Shown piece after piece: positions 12,894-25,340 of a DNA stretch of 64,000 nucleotides. The translations under genes were made by a program, and so were the position numbers. The stretch is from Anoplopoma fimbria (lineage: Eukaryota > Chordata > Actinopteri > Perciformes > Anoplopomatidae), in assembly GCF_027596085.1 (NCBI RefSeq), contig NC_072465.1, positions 10,340,553 through 10,404,552 of the forward strand, in the 5' to 3' direction. Positions within the stretch are counted from its first letter, which is position 1. Each line of letters starts with the position of its first letter. Under the pieces are notes generated by a model. That model did no database searches and had not been told where the DNA came from. It worked only from the letters and a program-made list of their open reading frames with translations.

Positions 12894-15800
12894 AGCTGCA
12901 CTTAACTACATTTTCTTCATATTAACAATGGATCAACTGTGTAATGGGAAAGGGGTCACAGATGGAAAGAAAAGACCAATTAATATAGCTTCAAAATAGC
13001 ACTTATCTTTTTTTCCCACTTTGGGAGAAGAGGTCCACAACACACTACATAGACTTTATTTAGCTTCCTATTTACACTCCCAAAAGACAAGCAGCAGCAT
13101 TAGCACCGTCACAGTTCTATCAAGTCCAGTCCAGTTTTAATTCCGGACCCGAACGCTGAATTCCCCTCTCACTTGTTTATTCCTCAGTAGTCAATAACAA
13201 GCTGTTATTCTCAGTCAGAGCATGGAGGATACAAGTCCCCAGCATCCTGTTGACTGGCACAGGCAGCAGTGAGGGCATACATCTGTCAATGCCCCGCTCT
13301 TTGCTCACTCTGCTTGTTCCAAACGCACTGTGCTGCCAAACAAGACGGGTCTGCCAGTAACTACGAAAAGCTGACACACATCGACAAACACAGAAAAGCT
13401 TTATGACCCTCGTTTGCCCAATTTGTTTCATTCAAGCCCAAAAATGTCTGTATTTGGTTTGCGTTTCACTGTTTTTGGTTAAAGTTGCTGTGAGGAACTT
13501 TGAACTGGTTGTGAAACTGTTTCAAAGCAATAATGACGACTCTATATGACCTACATAAGTAAACGGGACCATCAGCGATAAGATTGGCTACTTCTATTTC
13601 CCTATTCTTAAAGCTTGACACCGGATCCATCAGGTCGGATTCCGCACAAAATCAGATGAAGTCATGCAGGTTCACCAGAAACTCCTTCAGCTCAGACTCC
13701 AGCGGGGCCTCTGGCAGCCACCAGCCCCCCCTAAATGGACCAAGATCCGGGGAGGCACCGGAGAACCAGAACCAGGACTGAGGACCCCTGCAGCGGTAAA
13801 ATGAGAGGTTTTCTAAAGGGACTCTGGTGCTCGGAAACATTACCGCTTTAGTTCACAGGGACCGCCAAAATCAACAAAAAAAAATGCAAGTTCCTTGTAC
13901 TAGCTTTATCTTTGGTACAAAACCCCAGCCTGATGGAAAAAAGGTGGTTTTGTTTATCTGCCTACGTAATGCTTTTGGGTTTAACATGGGCCTTAATGCG
14001 TGTGCATGTGGAGCCCATTCTCAGATAGAGATGAAATTTGTGAGGCAAATACAGATGGAACACAGCATGGTTCTGTCCGTGTAGGGTCCACCTGAGTCTT
14101 GTAAAGTCTTGATTTCAGCACTTATTATTCTTATAAAACAGTCCGCTGACTGAGAATCAGTGACGCGGGGCAGGGCTGCTCTGTCCCCCACAGTGCCTTG
14201 CTAATGGAGATTCCAGATTGCGACACCACCCACTTCCCCTCTCTCTCCAGAGTTCACTTTTGTCCTTCAAAATCACTGCTCTGTATCCTTCAGATAACCC
14301 GTCTGACTGAGGCCAAAGTGAAGATCACTTCTCTTTAAGTAGTAGTAGGAATGTTTCTGTGATCCAGTGATGCTGCATTAATGCTTTGACCAGGTATTCC
14401 TATCTCCTGTATATCATTAACAACAGACCTCGGCGTGCTGAGTTCTGCAGGGAATAAGATTTTGCAGTTTAGCCGGTGCCAGAAGTTAATTGCAACATGC
14501 TGCACGTATCATCGCCGTTCGCTGAGAGGCAGATATTTCCAAACCATTTTTAGTCTCCCAGTCAGTTAGAGATGAGAAAAAAATCATTCCCCAAAAATTC
14601 TATTCATACTTTCAATGCAAATCACCGTCTGAATATAGTTAGCCTGGAAGTAATTTCATGCATTTATTCGCCGAAACGTTTTAGCCAGCAACACACACTG
14701 ACTGAATCAAGAACATTCCAGGAATAAAATATCTTCATTGTGTTTCACTGTAACTTCTCTCCCCCCCTCGCAATTAAATAGTGCCATTCAAGGATAGACC
14801 AAAGGTTGACACATCAGCAGCAACAGAGTTGTGCATTGCATTATTATTCCGTTACCTAACCTAGCTCATTATAAACAGTGTCCTATATTTAAAAGACAAA
14901 GTTGATAGACATGTAAAATTCAGGATGTGCAGATTATTTGCATGAAAATCGTTTGCAGTTGCAGCCAAACAAGCCATCGGTGACCTGCGTGTTTACTGCT
15001 CAGCAGATGGAGTCGTATGTTGTATGTCAGGCTGTTCTCCTATGTACATAGTTATACCTTCAAACAGTAATGCACTATAATTCGTATATAACCCACTTAA
15101 TCAATTTGTATTTAGGAAATTAAATCTGCGTGGGGAGAAGGTCAGGGTGGATGGGCCTGGCACAACCTCTGAAAGTTGTTCCTCCAAAGCTATACCGCTT
15201 GTGTACTTCCATAACGTTCTACCTAGGAGATAACATTCATTGCAGCTGCTCAAATGAAATTAGTTAATAATCTTCAAGTGCATCTAGAACATATAAAACA
15301 TGATCTCACTTTCCTCAAGCTCCAGCTGTGACAGCGATAGCGATCTAAAACCCGGCCAAACTGAAAACAATACTTATCTTAATACTGTTCAATTTTCTTG
15401 TAGACTTGAATTTTCCTATGATTGTTTTGGACCTATACCGATGTACAGTATTGAGACATAACTTGCAGCCAATTTCTGAGTGGAACTCATTTGTTTGAGG
15501 CTGCTGCCAAGCCTCTCTTCAATAGACCATATAGGCAGGACACCAGTGAGTCCTGAACCAGATGCTCCCCGGTGACCCCACACATGAAGCCTGACTCCCC
15601 AAGGCCTCCCGGGCTATTTCAAAGCCTTGTCTGCGTCTGGCAGCTCACCCCGGAGATCACACTGGGATTCCACAAATCTCACCCATGCGTTGACGAGTCC
15701 CACTCTGTGTTTTACAGCAGGGCTGATCCTGATCCTGTTATGCGCATGCAAAAAAATCCAAGTTTGTTCACTCCATTATGGCAACCCCTCTGTGATCTTG

Positions 15801-17301
15801 TTATCCTACACTGTGTCATCTGTGCGACTTCAGACAAAAAACGAGTTAACTCAAGGGAGCCGTTCTGTCACAGCCAAGTCTCTTCTTATGTGTGAAAAAT
15901 AAGGCACTTGGCCCCGTAGTTGAATAAAAAATGTCAGCCTAAAAGCAAGTTTGGACGTGTCCTTCCACTGTCCCAGTCCTTTACACTCTGAATGCCAGTA
16001 CTTTCTATTGTTTTAACTCATCTTTCATCTCTAGTTGAAAGCTGGACCACTCCCCTGGCAGCGGTCTTATCTGCGATCAGAGCCGATCTGTTTATCACAG
16101 CAGCGACCGGCCCTTCACCCCAGGCCCTGACAGCTCCTCATTAGGACCCCTATACGAGCTGCTGGGAGGGGTACAGACTGCCGATCGGGTCGACACGATG
16201 AGCGTCTAGCAAGCCACAATTTATCCCAAAACAAGTGCTCACACTCTCTACACCCTTTGAACTCAGACGTCCTCAGGAGGTGCCGAATTTACGACTCCCC
16301 TCCAAAACGGGCCGCCTCAAATAAAGCAGGGAGTGTCTTGAAAGTGTGGAGCAAAATCGGTCTCAAGTCGTAAAGTTACTTACCCTCCTGGCGATTGCCG
16401 TTGCGGGGTCATGCTCCCTCCAATATATATGATAGGATGAATTATTTCTCTACCAGGTGCGAATTCAGGGACATGGTCTGTTGAATGACCTGCTTCTTTA
16501 CCCCCTCCAGGGAGTAGGGCCCAACAGGTAATTAAAAACAGGCCTGTTTTTGAAGAAGATTTGCTCCTTTGTGAGTAGTTGAGATAGCCTTTGGCCTTGC
16601 ATCATACATGAACTGCAACTGGCAGGAGACAGACAGCAGCATGAGTAATGGCGTGAGTTTGCGGCTCTTGTTTAGCCAAGGTTACAGCCTTACTTTTAAG
16701 AGGTACATGCAAGATCCTTGAAAATGCAGCGGTGGACAGCGGCTGAAGTTTACCCTGGGGGCCCACAACATGGCTCTAAAGGAATTATAAGAGAGTGCAG
16801 CAGCACAGTAACTCTGCTCATGCAGTATGACTTTATGCTATAAGCTAAATATGAGAGGACAAATAGAGTGGAGTAGTAGTAACTTTAACCAGCTTATTTT
16901 TTTCCTTTTGGGCTGGTAACTTATGTGAATTTTAAGTAGTTTGCCACAGTGTTGTATGTGGAATTTAAGAAGAAAAAAGCTGATTTGTTCACACAAAAGT
17001 CAGGCATTACGCTCGCTTATTTCTTTAAAGGAATGGTTTAACCTTTTGTTGTTGCTTGTGCAAAGCTAGAGCTGGGAACCAACTAAACTATCTTGGTATA
17101 AATACTGAGAGCAGGGGAAAACCCTTGTCAAAAGTAAACAAAATATGCCTACCAGAAACTCTAAAGTTCCCTTTTATGACGTATCTCATTTGTTGTACAC
17201 AAACAGTAATGAAAAAAATGTTAAAGGGAGTTGATGAGCAAAGGCGAGATAAAAACCAATCCATTTTGGTCTGAATTTGTCATGTTGGCATTGGTGAATG
17301 A
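12894..17301. other. Gene-free upstream region
   Basis: No exon or RNA gene found. A somewhat G+C-richer stretch at 16030-16350 contains GATA-type motifs (CTTATCTGCGATC, TTTATCACAG) and could be an upstream regulatory element of fbln2, but this is a guess from composition only. Confidence 0.35.
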
Positions 17302-17377
17302 CATGTGTTAAAGCGCTTTGAGTGATCGGAAGACTAGAAAAGGGCTCTACAAATACAAGGCCATTTACCATTTACAT
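17302..17377 (+). mobile_element. LINE 3'-end fragment
   Basis: The stretch GTTAAAGCGCTTTGAGTGAT, then GAAAAGGGCTCTACAAATAC and a CATTTAC tail repeat, resembles the 3' terminus of fish L2/CR1-type LINEs and the SINEs that share their tail. No coding part is attached. Confidence 0.6.
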
Positions 17378-18499
17378 GCTTACGTTGATAAGTTACCTTG
17401 TAACACAACTTTTCATATTTAAAAGAACCAAACAGCTGCGGAAGCGTGTCAATAAGTGAGCTTTAAAGGTGCTCAATGTGAAAATGAGGAGCAAAGGCAT
17501 ATCTATGATATAGGGATTGACTCTACACTGAGACCAACATGGCGACGGCTGACCGTCAGTGGCTAGCAGCCAATGGTGCTTAACAGTGGAAACAGTGCGG
17601 ACAGTGAAGGGGAGTGGGCACCGGAGGGTGGCCGCTACGCTTCTGTGACAACGCCGTGGGTCGGGGCGCGTTATCAGCGGTAACCTGAAAAAAATGGACA
17701 GTTCAATTACGTACAAACCAAACCGGGGGCTTGTTGAATTTAAGTAAATCCAGGCCTGCTGGTGCCAAAGATTTTACAATGAAATGATCTGAACATAAGC
17801 CTACTTGACCATTTACTATTTCATGTGTAAAACCAGTGTTATGGCTATATAGGAATATCATCAGTTGAAATACATTAAACTATTTGTTACGTTTTTCTTC
17901 TCCCTAATGTGTGACTGAAACTTTGACCCAAAAACAAACATACAACTTGGAACCGGGGGCTTGATGAACCGTTGCACAGCTACAGCAGTGAGGCCAGCCC
18001 GTCCATGCAAACGAAGAACAGATAGAAACGAGATTAGCCTACAAGAGGGAGAGCGAATTCATTCTCTACTGAGGTAGCCACTACTCTTCTGCATTGCAAA
18101 TATTTTTTTGCTGCTCTATTAATGCTCTGAATTCCATATATAAAACCTTTAAGGCACAGGTTTAAGCATAGTGTTAAGACAGAAACAGCCTATGAGCTAA
18201 TTACTTCCTGGTCTTTACTTACTTACCTCAATTAACATAGTTGGTGTGGCTGTATTAATATTTTATACGGCAAGAAAGTAACGTTAATAACGTTACATAT
18301 TCCTCCAATTTGCTGCAAACAACACTGACTGCAATGTTTCATAAATAACTATTCTCAAGGACAATTCTGGCTGTTTTTGTGGCCTTTGTTAGACAGCATT
18401 GTTTAGGATATATTTATCATTTTGTGTGGCACTAATAGCTTTTTTCCCGCCTATACCTTTTAACATTTCATTAGCCTACATGTCATCTGTATTAATGTT
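17378..18499. other. Non-coding, immediate upstream of fbln2
   Basis: Mostly A+T-rich. Two short related stretches, AACCGGGGGCTTGTTGAA at about 17720 and AACCGGGGGCTTGATGAA at about 17951, suggest a degenerate repeat. No gene recognised. Confidence 0.4.
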
Positions 18500-18680
18500 C
18501 AACGTCTCTCCATGGCCAAGTCAAATACATGCCCCCCGTCTGTAGGACCACATAGTACCTGCTGTGTACAATGTGTGGGCCGGGCCAGCCGGCAGAGAGC
18601 CTGCTCCTCATTACCGAGTCGAGATGGGATCTCCTCCGGACTTCTCCAGAAGTAGGGGAGGAAAACTTTTCGTACCTCCC
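18500..18680 (+). promoter_or_regulatory. fbln2: Putative fbln2 promoter region
   Basis: A G+C- and CpG-richer patch (GGGCCGGGCCAGCCGGCAG near 18580) starts here within A+T-rich DNA and leads into the probable first exon. I see no clear TATA box. The transcription start cannot be fixed from sequence. Confidence 0.5.
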
Positions 18681-18822
18681 CCCTCCCTCCCTCCCTCCCT
18701 TCCTCCCTCCGCCTGCCCGGTCCCAGCAGCGCTGCGACGGTCAAAGGATTCCAACTCGCGGTGCTCAGACGACCGGCAGCCGGCGGCGGTTCTCTCCAGC
18801 CCATCAGTCCTTCCGCGACAAG
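18600..18822 (+). other. fbln2: fbln2 exon 1 (5'UTR, start approximate)
   Basis: A G+C-rich segment ends in GCGACAAG followed by GTAACA, a good splice donor at 18823. The next acceptor in the same direction is at 21356, just before the exon with the start codon, so this is the most likely non-coding first exon. It contains a C-rich CCCTCCCTCC tract at 18676-18710. The 5' end is a guess; 5' RACE data would place it. Confidence 0.55.
18676..18710 (-). repeat. Homopyrimidine CCCT tract, G-quadruplex motif on minus strand
   Basis: Several consecutive CCCT units give at least five GGG runs separated by single A on the minus strand. Its position in the promoter or first exon is typical for such tracts. 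Confidence 0.75.
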
Positions 18823-19461
18823 GTAACACAGCCCGCTGTTTTACTGGTTAAACTTTGTACCGAGGCTCCGGTTCGCCCGCTTAAAACATGCAGTTTAACC
18901 CGTTGGAGAAACTTTTATGTGTCGCTCAACAAGGAGCAGCCCTACTTTTTTTTTTTTTTTTTGTTAAACTTAACTTTGATTGGGGAATTGTACTTATTGT
19001 TGACTGCATCCCTGTAAACAGTGTTCTTCATTTGGGTGAGTTTACCCAGTTATCAGGTGGAAAACGATGACAGGTGTCTCTATTTAGTGTCTATGGTGGA
19101 AATATTCGTTATTTTAAAGGCTGAAAAGTCTCTCATGCTGCTAATTGCATGTGACAGATAGATAACTTCATAGACTTCTTTAAAGTTGTGTGTGACATTG
19201 GTGTTGTTACACAATCTCGAGTTTAAAGTGATTATAAGTCATTTGATGGTGTGTTTCATATATATCACTGTATACATGAATCTCCCTGTGTGTATTCCAC
19301 AATGAGATATAAAGTTCTTTGTGCCTTACAAAAGTGCACCCGCAACCGTCAGAGAACTGTAGCAGCTATTTTTCATATGTGAAGATTTGAAAGAATCCTT
19401 TTTTTTTTTTTTTATCCATGTTGGCAGAGCTGCACGACATCAGGGATCGTTCAGGAATCAG

Positions 19462-19499
<38 letters not shown>

Positions 19500-21356
19500 T
19501 GTTTGTGTGTGTATGTCAGTGTGTGTATGTGTGTGCAGGGAGACAGAAAACAGAGGAATCCCCCATCCCGCACTACTCAGGGAAACACCATTCCAACATT
19601 GGATACTCGGTTTGCTTTTACTCTTGCAGCCTTGCCAACTCCTATTATGTGCGGTACAGTTGTGGGCGAATCACTTGCACAGACGGGCTGCAGTGATCTT
19701 CACTTCTCAGGCTAGAAAACTCAGTTTGGTGACAGAAGGCCCCCGAAGGACGGGCTGGGGGGGCCCTCTTTCAGTGGAAAGATGAGGGCAAGAAATGCCA
19801 GTTCTTTACCTATTCCTCTTTTCTCTGCTTTGTCCATAGCATTTTGTGGTTAAACCTGTTTAGCGTTTACACTGCAAAATATAAGTCTTGATGAATTAAA
19901 CCAAATGGGGGCCTGGTTTAACAACTGTGAAACTATATCAACATTTCTGTTTACTCAAAGTCTTATGCCCACTTCTTCCTAAACACATGTATCCTTCCAT
20001 TAACTGGAAATTCAAATATAGTTTTCTATTGTTAAATGCTGCCCCCATTGTTTTTTTAATTCGTAGAGGCATGCAAGAGGTTTTCCAAGAATTTAAGGTT
20101 ACAGAGGGAGAGTGACTGATACATAAGTAGTCATCCTGGGGGTGAAGTTTTCCTTTAATGGCTAAACTCAATTGTTTTACAGTCCAGTTTGCTGCTTTTG
20201 AGAACCTAGTACATAAAAAGACTGATAGCAAACAAAGCCATCCTTTGAAATAAAAATAAATACTACATACATGCAACATTTTAGCCACCATATCACTGTG
20301 TCCCAGCATTCTCTTGTTTCAAGTCGTTCATGTGTTTGAATCCCTCTGTGTTACATAAAGCATGGCCAAGCTAACAAAAGCAGTTTTGAATACTTCTGAG
20401 TGAAACGTGTGAACTTTTCCCAAGCTGTTAAGGTCATCCTGTGGTTCCCTCTTTATGTGCAGCTCATGACTCGGATCACAGATGACGATGTGCTTATTTA
20501 GAGCAGATTAACTGCCTTCTGACGGGCACCATTTGTGACGAATCAGTGTTGAATTCAGCACATCATAGATACTTCATGAATATGAGCAGTTTGAGTTTGT
20601 AGTGGGGGTCTGTGTTTACTTGTGGAGATGGCCTGCAGGCTGGCCAGCATCGATTGCCATGGGAAAGTATGCAGAGTGTCTTTGATGATGTATTTGATCT
20701 GCCTTAAAAAAACATTTTGGCAAAGAGAATAATGTGTTGTTTTTGTGATTATGTTTGAGGGGCTGTGATTCTTTTGTTGATTCTATTTCGTGAGTTCATG
20801 ATTCCATATATTAGTGATTAGCTTTTTCTGCATTTCACAGAAATGAACTAATGGACCGACTCCAGAATGGATGGAGCTGTGTGAAACCCCGTCACTTTGA
20901 GTTTGCAGCTGCAACTCTTATTTAACACATCATTTAGAACAAGAATCCTGGGGGGGGGGGGGGGGGCTGTGCCCTTTGGTCTTTACTTACTGATTACTTC
21001 AGAGAATTTCCATAAAGTGTACTTTCCAACAAACTCAACTGCTAAATCATTATGAAGTGTTCAGCACTTACACTTTAGGGTTGATTGCAACCGGGATTGT
21101 TGTGGCAATCGTATAGAGATAATCAGGGACGCGGTAGAAATGAAAGTACTTGGGACGGTTCCAAGTTGACAGCCTACATAATGATGTAAAACACTATACT
21201 GCAGCTGTTAATGAGGAGCACATAGTCTTCATGTTAGGACAACTAGTATGCCATAATAATTGGACTCGTGAGCTCAACTACAGAGCCAGATGTTGGTCTG
21301 CTTTCATTTTGTGAAATAAGTCTCTGTCTTTCTCTCTTTCTGCTGTTTTTTTGCAG
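18823..21356 (+). other. fbln2: fbln2 intron 1
   Basis: About 2.5 kb between the proposed donor at 18823 and the acceptor TTTTTTTGCAG ending at 21356. It holds poly-T runs near 18946 and 19399, a (TG)n microsatellite at 19461-19537 and a 17-base G run at 20950-20966. No further exon seen. Confidence 0.6.
19461..19537. repeat. (TG)n microsatellite, interrupted
   Basis: TG repeats with TTTG, TATG and CAG interruptions in intron 1. Confidence 0.9.
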
Positions 21357-21464
21357 AGTAGAGATGGTTCACAGGGGCGGACTGCGCCAGAATCCTTGAA
21401 CATAATCTAAAGGCCCTGGGGCGATACCTGATCTCTTTGGATATTTGTGCGCACACCTGGTACC
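21357..21464 (+). other. fbln2: fbln2 exon 2, 5'UTR part
   Basis: The leader follows a strong pyrimidine-tract acceptor (CTGTTTTTTTGCAG). It is 108 bases long and contains a short upstream ORF at 21364-21399, listed separately. Confidence 0.8.
21364..21399 (+). promoter_or_regulatory. Upstream ORF in fbln2 leader
   Basis: ATG at 21364 in strong context (G at -3, G at +4) opens an 11-residue frame MVHRGGLRQNP ending in TGA at 21397-21399, 65 bases before the main start. It could dampen translation of fbln2. Whether it is used is inference. Confidence 0.6.
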
Positions 21465-23292
21465 ATGTCTGGTCTAAAAGCTGAAGTGACGCTGCTGTGG
21501 TGTGCATTCCTCTTTCTCTACGTGAGTGTGTGCTTGTGCCAGCGCGACTGCACCGGCGTGGACTGTCCCCAGCTGGACAACTGCATCGAAGAAGTGCTGG
21601 AGAGTGGCGGCTGTTGCGCCTCATGCCTGCAAAAGGGCTGCTCGTGCGAAGGTTACCAGTACTATGATTGCATCAACGCAGGATTCGAAAACGGAAAAGT
21701 GGCCGAGGGGGAGTCGTACTTCGTTGACTACGGCAGCACGGAGTGCTCCTGCCCCGTGGGAGGGGGCCGGATCAGCTGCAGCTTCATCAGCTGCCCCGAT
21801 ATGCCGCCAAACTGCATTGAGTTTTTGGAGCCGGCAGATGGTTGCATGCAGTGCGAGCGCGTCGGGTGCGTCCATGACGAGCAAAAGTACGAGGCCGGGG
21901 ACTCCTTCCACAGCGACCCCTGTCGGGTCTGCCACTGCCCCAACAAGGGCGGGCAGCTAATGTGCTACCCTGTGCCAGACTGTGACCCACACCAGGTCCA
22001 AGAACCAAGGTTATCTGCACCAACAGCGGAGGACACAGCCAGCAGGCGCAACAGTTACCCCTACAGGCTTGACCAATTGGATCAATTCCCCCCACCGCAA
22101 CACCTTCCTCCCAATGGGAATCTTCCTCTCTTCAAACCGCCACCTTTGAATAAGGAGGAACCAGAAGAGTATGATTACGATTCTACAGACCTCCCAGAGA
22201 ACTACCCTCAATCTCTAGTCTTCCCTACCCAGTCCTACCCCTCAAAGAAGGTCATCTCTGTGTCCCGGGGCTCTGACAGACCCGACAGAACCTCTGCCCT
22301 CCAGAGCTATAACAGGCAAAGCAAGCTGGAGCTAAGAGAGCGACACGGAGTTCATGACCATCCTCCTGACAGACAGGAAGTGACAGAAAGCCCCCAGAGA
22401 GCAGAGCAGAATACCACGAGGCCACATGTGCTCAAGGACACCACTACTTCCTGGCAGCCCTCGCAGGGTCTGACCAGTGCGCCAAGTGCCTCGTTCAGTG
22501 ATGTGACAACACAGACAGATTTGGAGAATTCATTGCACGCACTCAATTCACATAGTTTCATATTTCCACTGAACCGAGGATCAGGGGGTGAAAAACACAC
22601 AGAGTATCCACATACGAGTCCAGAGAGTGCAGTTCATCATCAGATAATCTCTGAGACAAAGACACACCACCAAAATGCATCTGATAGTGTAACAACCAGC
22701 GGCTCAAAGAGTCGGATCAACGTTAGTCATCCAGTGAGAGGTGTGGACAGTCAAACCAATCAGCAGATACCATCAGATACAGTGAATTTTCTGCCGTACA
22801 TGCCAAAAAGCCCAGAGAGCCCAATCCATCCCCAGGCAAGTTCAAACAGTGAAAAAGATTTACAGGGGACGGTCACAGCAAACAGTGAGGAAGGAATGGA
22901 GGTAGAAAAAATGGGTGAGGAGGAGGAAGATATAGTAACATTTCATGGTGTCACTGGGCCCGAAGGTGGGGATGTTTTCTACAAGACAGAGTCAGCACAA
23001 CAGGAGATAAGCCATGCGGAGTCAGAGAGCAGCGATCCGACCAGCAGCTACCAAAAGACCACACCCGAGCCCAGCACCAGCTCCCCGAGGAGGCCCGAGT
23101 ACCTGACAACCCCCATTGCACATTACATTGCCACTTCCCAGCCCCAAGCGAGGGTCAAGCTGAATGAGAGCGAGCCCAGCAGACAGCCAGTTCAGAGGCT
23201 GTTTAACCTTCACAGTGAAGACCAGGAGGAGGTGACGGAGACAGAGGAGGAGAGGAACGACCGGCCCGTTTTGCTCGTCAAACCTGCTGGAG
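21465..23292 (+). CDS. fbln2: Fibulin-2, exon 2: signal peptide and N-terminal domain
   Basis: This exon encodes residues 1-609 plus one base of the next codon. Residues 1-25 form a hydrophobic signal peptide (LLWCAFLFLYVSVCLC). Residues 29-173 are the Cys-rich Na subdomain, opening with RDCTGVDCPQLDNCIEE and including GCSCEGYQYYDC and YFVDYGSTECSCP, which I recognise from vertebrate fibulin-2. Residues 174-609 are the acidic, Ser/Pro/Thr-rich, Cys-free Nb subdomain, with several N-glycosylation sequons (e.g. near residues 316 and 404) and an EEEEDIV acidic patch. As I recall, mammalian Nb is about 260 residues, so this one looks long. I see no RGD. I chose ATG 21465 because the signal peptide follows at once and A is at -3. 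The donor is GGAG/GTAAGT at 23293. Fibulin-2 is secreted and binds fibronectin, fibrillin, laminin and basement-membrane partners. Confidence 0.95.
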
Positions 23293-23421
23293 GTAAGTCA
23301 AGTTTTTTAGAAGAAGACGATTTCTATTTCCGAATGTTATCAATATCAGTTACCTGCATGAACTGACTACAGATTAGTTCACACATTGTCTGTTTACCAG
23401 TGTAAAGTACTTCAGTGTGAA

Positions 23422-23430
23422 CCCCCCCCC

Positions 23431-23464
<34 letters not shown>
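23422..23464. repeat. poly-C plus (CA)n microsatellite
   Basis: Twelve C residues followed by about sixteen AC units, 130 bp downstream of the exon-2 donor. Confidence 0.95.
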
Positions 23465-23468
<4 letters not shown>

Positions 23469-25079
23469 CTTAACAAATCAAAGTTGGCAATAAACCTCTA
23501 CATTACAGTACCTTCTACTGCCCAAAAAATTAGGAATAACTATTTATTAATAATAATGATTATAAGAGCAGGGGTGTCGGTGAGTGCTTAACCCCAACAT
23601 GTTTTACTTTTAATCAGAGCTTGACTGATATGTTGATTGAAATTGCAGTATTGAATAGCACAACAAGGTTTGAGGTCATTCTGAAACACTGTCACTACTG
23701 CAATGTTGTCCGACTTGACTCGCCAGATCTGATCAGTTGAATTTTTTGCACTGTAAAACGTCCCACTTTTAGGATGTAAAAATGACCCGAGATTGTTTAT
23801 TTATATGGGTTTATAGGATTATGATCCCTGGTAAGGACATGTTCTTTAGTTGGTGTTGTTGTTCTGCCTGGGATGTTTGCCTCATATGTCTTCTTGTCAG
23901 AGAGAAGCTGGGCTCTGTTAAGATGTAGGAAGATAGGTAAGGCAGTTGTGCAGTAAATTACATTTTGAAATACTTGGTGTGCTTCGTGGAATGGATGGGT
24001 GCCCATAGATAGATTGAGATGTCAGCAGTAACTTAGATATCTTGCGTTACTGATTGTTAATTAATCTGTGTGATTTTGATGCTTGTTCTGTTCACCGTAT
24101 ACTTACCTGGAAAGGTTCCAGTTAGGTGAGGCTGAGAGAGTGAAATTCCATTCACTAGAGTTTAGGGGCCAAATGAGGTTGCAGCTTCCTGTGAGGCTAC
24201 AGCTTTCATTAGTTTTGGTGATAGAGTTATAATGATTGATTTTTTTTGTCTTTTTCCAATTTGCGATTTTTTGGACCAGCCGGTTCTTATTGTCGCGGAT
24301 TCCGATATCCTTTCTACGGATTATAATTTACAGAATCACATTTTTGTTCATTTTCTTTGATGGAAGATCTACATTCAATTGTGTATATTCATAATTAAAC
24401 ATCAACCATTAAGTAACAATTTCTCCAAGACTGCTTCAAGTGTCAGGCACCCTCCCTCAAGTAAATCTAAAAAGATACGGGCCCTAGGTTACTGGACAAA
24501 TACAACTGAAAATGAATTGCAGAAAATCAATCAACAATCTTCTACTTTCCCTAAGAAAAAAGTTACAACGTCTCGGTTTAATAACACACCTAATGTCATT
24601 TAAATCAAAACGTTCCCACTGTGATGCAGGGGTGAGGAATTTTTAATACCCGCACCCAGCTGACCTGTTCCGAGAGCCAATCTGCAAAGTATGCATTTAT
24701 CAACCACCCGGACGTGACCCGCATACAACCTTACAACCCGCTGACAACCAGCCGATCGGTGCATCTCTATTAAGTGTACTTTGGCTTGTTTTTAAATTTG
24801 CTACATAAGTAACATAAGTAGCTGTTAATGCTATGATACTGGGATGGTAAAATGGTTAAAACCGGTCTCCAAATACTTGTGTGGAATGCTGTAGCCCTTT
24901 ATATATCTTAATTATATCGCTTAAGCTCTGAGAAATGATTTCTGCACCCCATTTCTGACTACTAAACTAAATCATATTAAACGTGGTGCTCCTAATGTTT
25001 AGCTATACACCATCGGCTCACGGAACAATGCTCCCTTTCTCTGTCCGGGTTCTAAATACCAAGCCAGGCTATATGTCAT

Positions 25080-25340
25080 GAGCGCATAGGAGGAGACGGA
25101 GACGCCCGGCGGTCCCCAGGTATCTGAACCGGAACATAAATAGAGAGCCCAGCGTTCGTCTGGAGCAGGGAGTCAAACGTGTCCTCCCGTGGTGAACGTC
25201 CTCTCACACCAGTCACCACCATCCCTCACTCAGCACACAGGGCCTCGCTGCTGTTTTACTGCACGTTGCCTTAACCCTCCCCGGAGGAGTCAGACACGGG
25301 AGCTCGAGGATCTGGATGCGGTTATAAATCCTCTCTGGCC
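25080..25340. other. CpG-richer patch with TATA-like motif
   Basis: G+C-rich stretch in an A+T-rich intron, with GACGCCCGGCGG and an ACATAAATAGAGAGCC TATA-like sequence near 25134. Could be an internal promoter or enhancer; no exon is recognised downstream. Confidence 0.3.

Noticed and set aside
20950..20966. 17-base G run as a functional element
   Set aside because: A lone homopolymer in an intron; most simply a slippage-prone simple repeat with no further support.
23293..23366. Read-through extension of exon 2 past the donor
   Set aside because: GTAAGT at 23293 is a consensus donor and the downstream exon joins in phase; the 24 extra codons are intron sequence.
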